A DNA stretch of 64,000 nucleotides from Flavobacteriales bacterium (GCA_003499525.1 DNTB01000085.1:69286-133285), one strand, 5' to 3'. Shown: positions 9,970-19,075, numbered from the stretch's first letter. The notes: generated by a model from the sequence alone, not told the origin. Numbers and translations: made by a program.

Positions 9970-11070
9970 TTATTGCTTCTTGAACTTAATCAGTTTACGT
10001 TTTAGATATACTCTTTGTATCCAATTGGGTAGCACTATGATCCCAATAAAAAGATAAACATAGTAGGTGATAAGTCTCCAGAATATGGCCAAAGCCCAAC
10101 TGAGATTATCATCGGGAGCAAAGTCTTTCAGAAAACCGTCAAAAGCAAATTCGGCTATCCCGGCACCTCCAGGTGTTGGGCTAATGAGCATGATGACCCA
10201 CATGACCAATTGCCTCGAGAGGACAATAAGGTTTTCATGAAAGCTCATATCAGTAAACGCCATTAAAATGAAATTCGCAACCAAAAACCGAGAGGTCCAT
10301 GAGACTGCTGTGGCTCCAAACGTTTGTGCCCAAAACCCCAAAGATTTATTTCTTAATTCTTTACTCGTAGTTATGAGGTCGTCGCCCGCTTTGTATGCTG
10401 CTCTGATCCATCTGCGTAAAAATGGTATCATAAAAACCCTAATAATTAGCATTTTGGTCCTTCGAGGGCTGATAAAAATGCCAAAAAGAATGGCTGAAAT
10501 CAGGACAATTATGAACCCATAGCCCACCCAAAAAACCTGCTTCACACCCCATTCAACTCCAAAAATGTATGCACTCGGTGCGCTATCAGGAAATAGCTGT
10601 TCCGTGCCCACGAGTATTAAAAGCAAAGGCACCATAACGACATAAAACAGTTCGTCCAGAAAGGCTGTGATCATGACAATAGCGGTGCTCCTACCGACTG
10701 AAATTTTTTCTTTGCTCAGGATAAAAATTGCAATACCTGACCCCCCCACTACAGATGGGGTTATGGAGGAAGAAAACTCCCAGAGCATTATATCATCGAA
10801 GATGTTTCGCCATTTGATTTTTTTCTCCGACAGTGTTCGAAGCCTAAACATGTACCCCACATCTCGAAATGCAGCCGCAGCCAGTGCCAGAAGCAACCAG
10901 CCTATAATTCGTGGGTTCCAGCTTATTTCCTGAAGTTTGGAAAAATCAATCTCCGTAACAAGGAGGTAAACAATCAATCCCAGACCAATAACCACAGGAA
11001 TGGCCAGCCTACGTGGACTGAGCATTTGCCTCAATGGGCTTCGTCGTTTTTTCCTCTTTATTTTTGCCAC
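9970..11070 (-). CDS. flippase-like integral membrane protein (lysylphosphatidylglycerol synthase TM region / UPF0104 family)
   Basis: Polytopic inner-membrane protein of 366 residues with a very basic N-terminus (about ten Lys/Arg in the first 16 residues), then about eight hydrophobic segments. The family signature is VGGSGIAIF in the first half and SPTPGGAGIAEF in the second, a glycine-rich pair typical of the LPG_synthase_TM/UPF0104 family. Relatives flip lysyl-phosphatidylglycerol or are found near glycolipid genes; this protein has no cytosolic aminoacyl-transferase domain. The start is a GTG at 11068-11070. No in-frame ATG fits the conserved start better. It is the first gene of a unit with the cystathionine enzyme and SDR. 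Its start is only 17 bases from the divergent ArsC-like gene, so the two promoters must lie inside each other's coding sequence. Confidence 0.82.
   Translation of the reverse strand: MAKIKRKKRRSPLRQMLSPRRLAIPVVIGLGLIVYLLVTEIDFSKLQEISWNPRIIGWLLLALAAAAFRDVGYMFRLRTLSEKKIKWRNIFDDIMLWEFSSSITPSVVGGSGIAIFILSKEKISVGRSTAIVMITAFLDELFYVVMVPLLLILVGTEQLFPDSAPSAYIFGVEWGVKQVFWVGYGFIIVLISAILFGIFISPRRTKMLIIRVFMIPFLRRWIRAAYKAGDDLITTSKELRNKSLGFWAQTFGATAVSWTSRFLVANFILMAFTDMSFHENLIVLSRQLVMWVIMLISPTPGGAGIAEFAFDGFLKDFAPDDNLSWALAIFWRLITYYVYLFIGIIVLPNWIQRVYLKRKLIKFKKQ
11059..11066 (+). promoter_or_regulatory. Candidate -7 box for the ArsC-like gene
   Basis: TATTTTTG is an exact TAnnTTTG match, 21 bases before the ATG at 11088. 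It lies inside the first codons of the divergent flippase-like gene. No good -33 element is visible at the expected distance. Confidence 0.35.
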
Positions 11071-11087
11071 TTTAAATTTTCCGGCGA

Positions 11088-11444
11088 ATGGTTAATACGG
11101 TATTTTACATCAAAACGTGTGATACAAGCAGAAAGATCATCAAAGATTTTGGCCTGATTCATGGCTTTAATTTAAGGGAGGTCAAAAGTAAGCAAATCAC
11201 CGAGGGGGAATTGGAAGAACTGGCCCAAATGGCGGGTAGTTTCGAGGCTCTTTTCAGCAGAAGGTCAAGAGCTTTCACTCAAAAAAACCTTAAAGGTCAA
11301 AAACTCACTGAAAGCCAGCTCAAGGCTTTGATTTTAGAAGAATACACCTTCCTTAAACGACCGGTGGTTGTTCACAATAACCAGATATTTATCGGCAGTA
11401 GCTCAAAGGAAAAAGAAAAACTATCTGCTGCCTTGAAAGCATAA
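11088..11444 (+). CDS. ArsC/Spx-family thioredoxin-fold protein
   Basis: Small cytoplasmic protein of 118 residues with the arsenate-reductase (ArsC) family fold. The N-terminal beta strand leads into Cys11 in TCDTSR (CX3R), matching the catalytic Cys-x3-Arg arrangement of this family. A late FLKRPVVV segment matches the LxRP motif that positions the second arginine in ArsC. Relatives in Bacteroidota are usually annotated simply as arsenate reductase-related. No ars operon genes are adjacent, so a role in arsenate resistance is unproven and a redox or Spx-like role is possible. It is divergent from the flippase-like gene and convergent with the T9SS hydrolase, with a shared terminator between. 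Confidence 0.85.
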   Translation: MVNTVFYIKTCDTSRKIIKDFGLIHGFNLREVKSKQITEGELEELAQMAGSFEALFSRRSRAFTQKNLKGQKLTESQLKALILEEYTFLKRPVVVHNNQIFIGSSSKEKEKLSAALKA

Positions 11445-11480
11445 AAAAAGGGGCCTAGGGCCCCCTTCGATCTATTTTTT
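11444..11480 (-). terminator. Terminator shared by convergent genes
   Basis: A GC-rich stem GGGGCC / GGCCCC (11450-11455 with 11459-11464) has a 3-base loop. On the minus strand it is followed at once by a run of seven T, an excellent intrinsic terminator for the hydrolase gene. On the plus strand a weaker T run (11473-11480) follows, so it may also end the ArsC-like gene. Confidence 0.85.
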
Positions 11481-11487
11481 GAGTCTA

Positions 11488-13203
11488 TTATTGAATGATC
11501 AGTTTTTCGACAAACTCTTCTTCATTGGAACGAACTTTTACAAAGTAGACTCCGGATTTCAAGTCTTTCACATCAATGGCCATAGTCTGGTTCCAGGTCT
11601 GCTCCCGGTTGACAACTTTACCAGAAATGTCCATGATAACGACTTCTTCTAGCACTTTTCCTTTGCTTTCAATGACCACTATATCCTCAGCAGGATTTGG
11701 ATACATCTTGAAAAGGTCGTTTTTCCTGATACTGTTAATGGAAAGTGCCTCCCAATTGCCAATTTGCATTACGCGCATCAACCTTGGGTTCACATAATTC
11801 TGAATCGTGTCTATGTAGGCGCGCCCATGATTTGGGTTATTTCCTTCAGGATTGCCCTTAAGTTCATCGTTATTGAAAGCATTGGGATCAATGCTACTTC
11901 CAGTAGCCGCATTGTAAGCATTAATGGCTGCGGTCAAATCTGAAAGAGACCACCAGTCCCAAGGCGAGCCTTGATTCTCATCAAAGTTAGTTGCCAAAGG
12001 TTTCATTATAGGAAAGATTCCATCTCCGTTAGCGCTAATTGTAAGCTTATCTTCAGGTGCTTCAAAAATGTAATCTACCGTTGAACCATAGAGCGATCTA
12101 GCTCTGGCTGTATAATCATCCGTGAAACTCACATTATAAAATGCGTCATTAACTCCTAAACTGTTCGCTTTAGGAATATACGTATTCGGTCCATTCACAT
12201 CAACCACATCTTCACCAGTTGTAGGGACAATTACTGTTCCCGAATCAAAAGGTGCAAATGGGTCACGCACGCACATTACTGTAATTACAGCCGCATCACC
12301 TGCTTCCAACCAAGAAATATCCGCAAACGCCCCGCCCGAATTTACACTAGCCACAACGCTATTTGAAAAATCGAAAGTATCTAGATACAAGGATAGGGTA
12401 GGAACACCTGCCGGATCATAGCCATCAAAATTGCCCACTTGATTGGTATCTATATAAGAATTACCCGATAGGGGGCTGATGAATTTAGGAAGCGAGATTT
12501 CCTCAGCTTTGTCTAAAGTGGTATAAGCTAAAGTAATATATCCGCCTGTTCCTTGGCCATAGAGGGCAAATCGATCGGTATCGATTCCATAAGGATCTCC
12601 TTGATTGGTTGTTTGTTTAAGCACTCTTACTGCCTGCTTGGTGTCATGAATGGCACGATACACAGCATTCAAAAGTGTTCCCCTTCGCACTGCAGCAGTA
12701 TCACTTAAGGGCAACCATCCTCCGCGATAATTTATCGTCGCGGCAACAAATCCTTTTCGGGCCCACTGTCTTGCGTTCTCAACAATCGATGAGTCCTCTT
12801 TAGATCCCGTAGCTTGTCCATTGAGGATCGGAGGTAAAAAACTCCCGGTGTGTACCAATACGATTACCGGTCGTGCCATCATTGTGTCTACGCTAGTTTT
12901 TGGGTAATATAAGTCCATTTTAAGATCTGCCAGCTTCAGGTCAGTACTGGGATCAGTTGGGTTGAAATATTCGGGTGGAAACGCTTGTCCAAGCGCCTGT
13001 GCCGTTTTTAGAGCTGTTAAGTCTGCAATGACATTCGCTCCTGAGGTATTGGATCTCAAAAAGTCTACATTGATGCCATAAGTGATGTTCTTGTCAATTT
13101 GGACTTGAGAATCTGTGAACACTTCGTCCAGAAATCGATCCTGGCCAACTGTTGTAAAAACAAAGAATGACGCTAATCCGCCTAAAAGTAATTGTTTAAT
13201 CAT
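11488..13203 (-). CDS. secreted alpha/beta-hydrolase-fold protein with T9SS type A sorting domain, nucleophile replaced
   Basis: A 571-residue exported protein with a signal peptide (1-20). The esterase-like core has IVLVHTGSF (about 114-122, the oxyanion-hole strand), ATINYRGGW and a predicted nucleophile elbow at 216-220. The C-terminal T9SS type A domain contains MYPNPAEDIVVIES, a middle VVIMDISGKVV and GVYFVKVRSNEEEFVEKLIIQ. The elbow that normally reads Gly-x-Ser-x-Gly reads GQGTG, with Gly218 (GGA) where the catalytic Ser should be. The protein may therefore be a non-catalytic binding protein, or use another residue. It begins 32 bases after the TonB receptor gene on the same strand, suggesting co-transcription with an outer-membrane importer. 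A strong terminator follows. Confidence 0.85.
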   Translation of the reverse strand: MIKQLLLGGLASFFVFTTVGQDRFLDEVFTDSQVQIDKNITYGINVDFLRSNTSGANVIADLTALKTAQALGQAFPPEYFNPTDPSTDLKLADLKMDLYYPKTSVDTMMARPVIVLVHTGSFLPPILNGQATGSKEDSSIVENARQWARKGFVAATINYRGGWLPLSDTAAVRRGTLLNAVYRAIHDTKQAVRVLKQTTNQGDPYGIDTDRFALYGQGTGGYITLAYTTLDKAEEISLPKFISPLSGNSYIDTNQVGNFDGYDPAGVPTLSLYLDTFDFSNSVVASVNSGGAFADISWLEAGDAAVITVMCVRDPFAPFDSGTVIVPTTGEDVVDVNGPNTYIPKANSLGVNDAFYNVSFTDDYTARARSLYGSTVDYIFEAPEDKLTISANGDGIFPIMKPLATNFDENQGSPWDWWSLSDLTAAINAYNAATGSSIDPNAFNNDELKGNPEGNNPNHGRAYIDTIQNYVNPRLMRVMQIGNWEALSINSIRKNDLFKMYPNPAEDIVVIESKGKVLEEVVIMDISGKVVNREQTWNQTMAIDVKDLKSGVYFVKVRSNEEEFVEKLIIQ

Positions 13204-13235
13204 AATTTACTGATTTTAAGGTTGAAAATATAGAA

Positions 13236-16061
13236 CTATTTTAAATTCCAATCAAAAAGGATTGAGAAATATGCTAGCCTCCCAACTCTGGGGCCGCCAT
13301 AAACCTGATAAACCCGATTATCCAGTACGTTGGAAGCGCCGAGCTTGAATGTTGTAAATATCTTTTTGACCTGATAATTTATTTGCGCATCGAGAACCCC
13401 ATAGGAGTCAATAGCACCAGTAAATTGAGGACTACCCTCAAAAATAAATCCTTGCACCCACTTGTAGTTTATGCCAAAACCAAAACCAGTTTTGTCTATC
13501 AGTGGAAGAGTTATTTCCCTGCCCGTTAAGCCGATGTTAAATTTATTCTCAGGTGTATTAAATGCCGGAATAAGAGGGTCATTCTCATCTTGAACACTTA
13601 GTTTGTTCCAGGAATAGTTTCCGTAAATCATGTATTTGTTGTCGAAGTAATAATTCAAACCAATGCATGCACCGACGGTTGTAACCTGACTCAGCGCATT
13701 GGATGCCAGCCGATAGGCCTGAACACTAACGGGAAAACGTGTAACGGGGTCATATTGCAGGTCAATTCCAAGATTATACCCTATAAAGTCATCATACCAA
13801 CTGTGGTATGCATTCAGGTCGAGATAAATTCTATCGTTAAAAGTCCCTCGATAACCCACCTCTATGGTCCTTACCTTTTCGGGAACCACGGGTGCTACAT
13901 TGAAATAATCCAATGTATCGACATTGAGCGTATTGCGGTATTCATTGAAAGACTCGACCGTTACCAGCGAATCATATCCGTTCAAGTTTCCCTTTAAAAC
14001 GGCGCGACCAACATCTAGAAAAAGATATTGATCTGCTAAAGTTGGGTTTCTGATCGCTGAGGAAAAAGAGATTCTAAATGTGTGCTTTTCTATCGGTGTA
14101 TATACCGCAGAAATGGCGGGAGAAAATAGGTAGTCAAAATTCTCATTTTTATCCATTCTTAAGGTTCCATTCAATATCAACTTATCCTCAACTAAATTTA
14201 CTGAACCCCCTACATAAACCCCATATTCATAATTCGATATTTCTGCAAAAGAAGAATCAGTAATGACGCGACCCGAGTCCCTGTTGGCATAGTTGTAGGA
14301 AATGGTATCTTCAAAAATAGTTCCCTCCGAGTACGGTTGATAGAGACGTCCATTACCTCCTAAAACTAATTCTCCCCATTCGGGCTTTAGCCGATATTCT
14401 GCATGTGCATGATAAAGAGCAGAGCGGTCTATAAACCTACTTCCTCCTTGCGAGTTTGGTGCAGTGCGCACCTGAGTAAAAACAGAATCAAATGCTGCAG
14501 TTCCTGGATCGAACCTAGATAGATTCCCCCTTCCCGATGTAGAATCTGTGTAAGCCCTGTTCTCCTGGTGCCATCGAATCAAAGAATCTTGCTGCGTTGC
14601 TATGAATGCCTCGTGCTCAACAGCCCATTCATCAAGAGGGAAGAATACGGTTGGATATCCCTCGAGGTTTCGAACGTTTCGTCGATGAAAAATATTCCAG
14701 TTTCTTTTATAATCAATATTCCATTGTTCTCCTGTGTTAACAATCTCCTGCATTTCTAAAGCAGTAGAATAAATGTCGTAAGAATCCCCAGCGTCTTCGT
14801 TCGTAGCATAAAACCGTACAAAAAACTTGTCTTGCTGCCTTAATTCTAATTTATTCTGGTAAAACTGGATGTTTTTAAGGCTGAACCGATTGTCTCCCTG
14901 ATAAATCGTAGTTCCAGTGCCGTAGTTAAATGCATATTCCAATTGGAGTTTTTTGGTGATATTGTAATATAAAGAGACATTCGTCTTAACGTTATTCGTA
15001 TTGTAATCGGCCAAATCTATTTCGCGATAGCCGGTTCTGTAGTATCTACCCAGCCCGGGGCTTTCAAATTGACCGAGGGCGTCGGTATAGTCGTTATTCA
15101 AATACACGTCCTCATCTCCATAAATATTTACCGCATCATAACCCCCGGGGTTTTCTACCCCATCCTCTGATTCATCTGTAGGTGAATAGTTTTCAGCTTC
15201 CCAATCTCTCGCCTGGAAATAAAAGAAGTTCAGCTTGTAGCCGAATCGCTCAAATCCCTCTTTATTCTTGATAACCTGAGCCCACCGAACTGCGGCTTGA
15301 TACATATTCCGCTCTCCCGCCTTCAATTCCACACTCAATCCAGGAAAAAGAAATGGATCTTTTGTTTCGATAGCAATAACTCCATTAAATGCCCCCGGCC
15401 CATAGTACGCCGAACTCGCACCTGCCACAATATTTACTCTTTTTACATCCAAATCGCTGGCACCAAGAAAGTTGCCTAAAGAAAAATTCAATCCCGGGGA
15501 TTGATTGTCTACACCATCGATAACCTGCAGTGAGCGTACTGGAGATGTACTATTAAAACCACGCGTATTAATTACTTTAAATCCAAGCGATGCTGAAGTC
15601 ATATCCACACCTTTCAAAGTTCCAAGACTTTCATAAAAATTTCCGGATGGAGCTTCCTTGATGGCAGTAACATCCATAGTTTCTACTGTAAGAGGAGATT
15701 TTTGCTGTTGTTCTGTTATTCTGTTATCCACCACTTCAACGGCTTTCAACATTACATCACTACTCTTCATTTGAATTTTTAGCTTCTGCCCCCAGCTATC
15801 CATAGTTTTGCTGACTTGCTCGTACCCCATAAAATGTACAAGTAGTACCAAGGGCAATTCAGCTTCTGTTTCAAAATTGAATTTTCCATCGATGTCGGTG
15901 AGCGTTCCATTGGTTGTTCCCTCAATAACCACCGTGGCCCCAATAATAGAGAGTCCCGAGGACTTGTCAACAACCTTGCCTTCTATTGTGTTCTGTCCAT
16001 TGGCTCCAAACGCGATGAATAACAATATCGTCACCAGTAGTTTATTGAACAAGTGCCTCAT
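13236..16061 (-). CDS. TonB-dependent receptor with carboxypeptidase-like regulatory domain
   Basis: Outer-membrane active transporter, about 941 residues from the chosen start. A signal peptide (MRHLFNKLLVTILLFIAFG, cleaved near ANGQ) leads into a carboxypeptidase-regulatory-like beta-sandwich (GKVVDKSSGLSIIGATV). This is followed by the plug domain (VINTRGFNS, LQVIDGVDNQSPG, SSAYYGPGAFNGVI) and a long beta-barrel ending in Phe-Asp-Trp-Asn-Leu-Lys. The frame extends 21 codons upstream to 16124, but that extension destroys the signal peptide, so the ATG at 16059-16061 is preferred. The substrate is unknown. No SusD partner is encoded next to it, which argues against a classical polysaccharide-utilisation pair. 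The T9SS hydrolase-like gene follows within 32 bases. The divergent neighbour is the oligopeptidase gene, 86 bases away. Confidence 0.92.
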   Translation of the reverse strand: MRHLFNKLLVTILLFIAFGANGQNTIEGKVVDKSSGLSIIGATVVIEGTTNGTLTDIDGKFNFETEAELPLVLLVHFMGYEQVSKTMDSWGQKLKIQMKSSDVMLKAVEVVDNRITEQQQKSPLTVETMDVTAIKEAPSGNFYESLGTLKGVDMTSASLGFKVINTRGFNSTSPVRSLQVIDGVDNQSPGLNFSLGNFLGASDLDVKRVNIVAGASSAYYGPGAFNGVIAIETKDPFLFPGLSVELKAGERNMYQAAVRWAQVIKNKEGFERFGYKLNFFYFQARDWEAENYSPTDESEDGVENPGGYDAVNIYGDEDVYLNNDYTDALGQFESPGLGRYYRTGYREIDLADYNTNNVKTNVSLYYNITKKLQLEYAFNYGTGTTIYQGDNRFSLKNIQFYQNKLELRQQDKFFVRFYATNEDAGDSYDIYSTALEMQEIVNTGEQWNIDYKRNWNIFHRRNVRNLEGYPTVFFPLDEWAVEHEAFIATQQDSLIRWHQENRAYTDSTSGRGNLSRFDPGTAAFDSVFTQVRTAPNSQGGSRFIDRSALYHAHAEYRLKPEWGELVLGGNGRLYQPYSEGTIFEDTISYNYANRDSGRVITDSSFAEISNYEYGVYVGGSVNLVEDKLILNGTLRMDKNENFDYLFSPAISAVYTPIEKHTFRISFSSAIRNPTLADQYLFLDVGRAVLKGNLNGYDSLVTVESFNEYRNTLNVDTLDYFNVAPVVPEKVRTIEVGYRGTFNDRIYLDLNAYHSWYDDFIGYNLGIDLQYDPVTRFPVSVQAYRLASNALSQVTTVGACIGLNYYFDNKYMIYGNYSWNKLSVQDENDPLIPAFNTPENKFNIGLTGREITLPLIDKTGFGFGINYKWVQGFIFEGSPQFTGAIDSYGVLDAQINYQVKKIFTTFKLGASNVLDNRVYQVYGGPRVGRLAYFSILFDWNLK

Positions 16062-16147
16062 GTATTTATACGAAGAAATTGTGTGGTTCTTGGCGCAAAA
16101 TAGTTCAATTTTCGATATTCGCAACCTTTACCTAACTCTTATTTCAA

Positions 16148-18277
16148 ATGAATGCCGCTTCAACTTATCTAAGTAGTCTGACTCTGTTAATTGCGATGGC
16201 TTCATGTAATATGAAAGAAAAGACCCAAATCCAAATGAAAATACCTCCTGTTGCGAAGAAGATTCAAAAGAAATTGACCGAACACGATGATGTTCGCCAA
16301 GACCCCTATTATTGGATGAATGAAAGGGATCATCCGGATATTATCAAGTACCTAAATGAGGAAAATGAATACACAGAACAATCCCTGCAACCTCAGACTG
16401 AACTGCGCAAGAGTTTGTTCGAAGAACTTAAAGGAAGAATAAAAGAGGAGGATCTATCCGTACCTTACAAGAAGCGGGGCTACTACTACTATTCACGCTA
16501 CGAAACCGGCAAAGAGTACGCTGTGAACTGCCGCAAAAAAGGCTCCCTTGATGCCCCTGAAGAGATTACTGTAAACCAAAACCTGAGAGCTGAAGGAAAA
16601 ACGTTTTATTCTTTAGGGGGGTTGTCTGTCAGTAACGATAACCGGATTGCAGCTTTGGGTGAAGATTTCTTAGGACGAAGGATTTACTCCATCACCTTCA
16701 AGTACCTCGAAGACGAGACTTTCTTGTCGGACCAATTAGATAACACAACAGGGCGAGTCGTTTGGGCAGCAGACGATCAAGCAGTTTTCTACATGCAGAA
16801 GGATGAGGCTTTACGTCCTTATCGTGTATACCGACATGTGATGGGGACCGATCAATCAAAAGATGTATTGATTTTTGAAGAAACTGACCCAAAGTTCAAC
16901 TGCAGTATCGGTAAAACGAAGTCAGACCAATATATTTTGATATACTCCACCAGCTCAACCACCACTGAAGTCCGCTATTTTCCCGCAGCTGAACCTTTTT
17001 CAGAACCGGTTATTTTTCAACCAAGAACGCAGGGCGTGGAATATAGTGTCGCTCATTTTGGTTCAAACTGGTACATACATACCAATTACAAAGCGCTGAA
17101 TTTCATGCTCATGAAGACACCGCTAAACCAGACCAGCATCGATAAGTGGGTGGGGTTCATTCCACAGCAAGATGATATTCTGCTCGAAGATTTTGAAGTG
17201 TTCCGAAACTTTTTGGTTCTCACCGAGAGAACAAAAGGGCTAATCCGGTTTCATATTAAACCCTGGGATAATTCTGAAGCTCATTTCATCTCCTTTGAGG
17301 ACCCCACCTATTTGGCCTATGCATCCTATAATCCTGAATACGATACGCCAAGATTCAGGTTTGTCTATTCTTCTCTAACCACGCCGACCACCGTGTACGA
17401 TTATAACATGTCTACTAAAGAAAAGGACTTACTGAAGCAATACGAAGTGGTTGGCGGGCATGAGCCATCCGATTATAAATCCGAACGAGTGTGGGCCAGG
17501 GCTACTGATGGTGCTCAGGTTCCCGTTTCAATTGTGTACAAAAAATCATTGTACAAAAAGGGTGAAAACCCTCTTCTCCTCTATGGTTATGGTTCATATG
17601 GGTACAGCATTGATGCTTTTTTCAGCAGTAGCAGACTAAGCTTGTTGGACCGTGGTTTTGTATTTGCCATAGCTCATGTTAGGGGAGGTGAAGAGCTGGG
17701 CAGGAGGTGGTATGAGGATGGAAAGATGCTCAACAAGAAAAACACTTTTACAGATTTTATTGCTTGCGGCGAACATCTCAGAGTTCAGGGTTATGCCAAT
17801 CCTGAAAGCATATACTGTCAGGGCGGAAGTGCCGGTGGTTTGCTTGTAGGGGCTGTCATCAATATGCGCCCTGACCTCTGGAAAGGAGCAATCGCCCAGG
17901 TACCGTTCGTGGATGTGCTCACAACTATGCTCGATGAATCCATTCCATTGACCACTGGGGAGTTTGAAGAATGGGGTAATCCCAAGAATAAAGAATACTA
18001 CGATTACATCAAATCGTACTCACCATATGATAATGTCACCCAACAAGACTACCCCAACCTGCTGGTGACATCCGGCTATCACGATTCCCAGGTTCAATAT
18101 TGGGAACCCACGAAATGGGTTGCCAAACTACGGGCAGAAAAAACGGATGATCATCTGCTGATCCTGCATACCGAAATGGAAGCCGGGCATGGAGGTGCCA
18201 GTGGAAGGTTTAAATCTCTCGAGGAAACAGCATTGGCCTATTCTTTTCTTTTAAAGATGGAGGAAATAAATCAATGA
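16148..18277 (+). CDS. S9 family peptidase, oligopeptidase B type, probable lipoprotein
   Basis: Serine peptidase of the prolyl oligopeptidase family, 709 residues. The N-terminal part has VAKKIQKKLTEHDDVRQDPYYWM, typical of oligopeptidase B, followed by a seven-bladed propeller region and a C-terminal alpha/beta-hydrolase domain. The catalytic triad is readable: Ser561 in GGSAGG, Asp646 in YHDSQV and His681 in AGHGGASG. The family usually cleaves short peptides after Lys or Arg. The first 20 residues form a lipoprotein-type signal with AMASC (Cys20), so the enzyme is predicted to be anchored in the envelope rather than cytosolic. A shorter start at a later ATG would remove that signal, but the hydrophobic stretch argues for the long form. 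Its stop overlaps the next gene by ATGA. Confidence 0.93.
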   Translation: MNAASTYLSSLTLLIAMASCNMKEKTQIQMKIPPVAKKIQKKLTEHDDVRQDPYYWMNERDHPDIIKYLNEENEYTEQSLQPQTELRKSLFEELKGRIKEEDLSVPYKKRGYYYYSRYETGKEYAVNCRKKGSLDAPEEITVNQNLRAEGKTFYSLGGLSVSNDNRIAALGEDFLGRRIYSITFKYLEDETFLSDQLDNTTGRVVWAADDQAVFYMQKDEALRPYRVYRHVMGTDQSKDVLIFEETDPKFNCSIGKTKSDQYILIYSTSSTTTEVRYFPAAEPFSEPVIFQPRTQGVEYSVAHFGSNWYIHTNYKALNFMLMKTPLNQTSIDKWVGFIPQQDDILLEDFEVFRNFLVLTERTKGLIRFHIKPWDNSEAHFISFEDPTYLAYASYNPEYDTPRFRFVYSSLTTPTTVYDYNMSTKEKDLLKQYEVVGGHEPSDYKSERVWARATDGAQVPVSIVYKKSLYKKGENPLLLYGYGSYGYSIDAFFSSSRLSLLDRGFVFAIAHVRGGEELGRRWYEDGKMLNKKNTFTDFIACGEHLRVQGYANPESIYCQGGSAGGLLVGAVINMRPDLWKGAIAQVPFVDVLTTMLDESIPLTTGEFEEWGNPKNKEYYDYIKSYSPYDNVTQQDYPNLLVTSGYHDSQVQYWEPTKWVAKLRAEKTDDHLLILHTEMEAGHGGASGRFKSLEETALAYSFLLKMEEINQ

Positions 18278-18618
18278 CCTATACATACAATGAAAATGAA
18301 GATTGGGATAAAGCCCGATTCTTCTTCGAGTCAAAATTTGGTAAGGGTATAGATCTTGAAGGCATGCTCTTTCTTATTGGTGTGCGTGAAATGGGCCTTG
18401 GGCTTCAATCATTCTCAAAACAGGAGAAAATGGAGCTTATTCATATTGCTTTGTGCAGCCTACTGGAACCCAAAGGGTTTTATGAATTGGAAAAGTACGA
18501 CTCTGATGGTTGGCCTCATTATAAAAAAGGGCCAGCATTTCGGGTATTGTCCAAAAAAGATCAGCAGGAACTAATAAAAAATGCGATTATCAATTACACT
18601 CGAGAAGTGTCATTGTAA
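18274..18618 (+). CDS. small conserved hypothetical protein
   Basis: An acidic soluble protein of 114 residues without signal peptide or membrane segment. I do not recognise a named domain. Features include a central mixed helix around GMLFLIGVREMGLG and the phrases IHIALCSLLEPKGFYEL and GWPHYKKGP. Similar short proteins occur in Cytophagales genomes to my recollection, but no function is known to me. Its ATG overlaps the stop of the oligopeptidase gene by four bases (ATGA), so it is translationally coupled to that gene. Its last 29 bases overlap, in convergent orientation, the end of the next lipoprotein gene. Confidence 0.75.
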   Translation: MTYTYNENEDWDKARFFFESKFGKGIDLEGMLFLIGVREMGLGLQSFSKQEKMELIHIALCSLLEPKGFYELEKYDSDGWPHYKKGPAFRVLSKKDQQELIKNAIINYTREVSL

Positions 18619-19024
18619 TTGACGTGGTCTCTCCTTCAACAATACTCAGGAAGGATTCTGCACATAGAGAGTCTTTTGTGATGATCATCTGAGTATCCGG
18701 TGGTACCCCGATGATCACGGTGTCAAAGGTGGCCCTGGATGCATATACCGATAGAATCCTGGGTAGGTCAAATGTTTGGCTGTATTTTCCAAACTCATCA
18801 GTTCTTGCTTCAATCCGAATATCGCATTCGCGAGGCGGATCAAAGGAAGATTGACAAGTGATGAGCAGATCCGCGAATGGCACCGGTGTGTTCAATCGAT
18901 TCACCACTTCAATTTCGGCTCTTGTTTCTGACCCTTCATTCTTCTCACATCCGTATGCAGCTAGTATGAAGATCAAAAACACCCCAATAAGATGTCCAGT
19001 TCTTAAGGAATTCAAAGGTTTCAT
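18590..19024 (-). CDS. small predicted lipoprotein
   Basis: A 144-residue protein with a hydrophobic N-terminal signal ending in the lipobox LAAYGC (Cys26), so it is probably lipid-anchored after signal peptidase II cleavage. The mature part is short and beta-rich, with VVNRLNTPVPFADLLI and a central DEFGKY phrase, resembling an Ig-like or carboxypeptidase-regulatory-like beta sandwich. No specific family is recognised. The ATG at 19022-19024 is chosen over the preceding in-frame TTG at 19027. The C-terminus is encoded across the end of the convergent hypothetical gene (29-base overlap). Confidence 0.75.
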   Translation of the reverse strand: MKPLNSLRTGHLIGVFLIFILAAYGCEKNEGSETRAEIEVVNRLNTPVPFADLLITCQSSFDPPRECDIRIEARTDEFGKYSQTFDLPRILSVYASRATFDTVIIGVPPDTQMIITKDSLCAESFLSIVEGETTSITMTLLECN

Positions 19025-19075
19025 CAATTCTTATACTCTATTTTAGCCCCGCAATATACTCAAATCATCAATGGC

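Noticed and set aside
10630..10640. Additional ACGACAT copies as members of the shared motif
   Set aside because: Copies near 5985, 10635 and 45712 diverge after ACGACAT and lie inside coding regions, so they were not counted with the three intergenic instances.
16062..16124. Longer N-terminus for the TonB receptor
   Set aside because: The extra 21 codons precede and spoil a clear signal peptide that starts at the ATG at 16059-16061.
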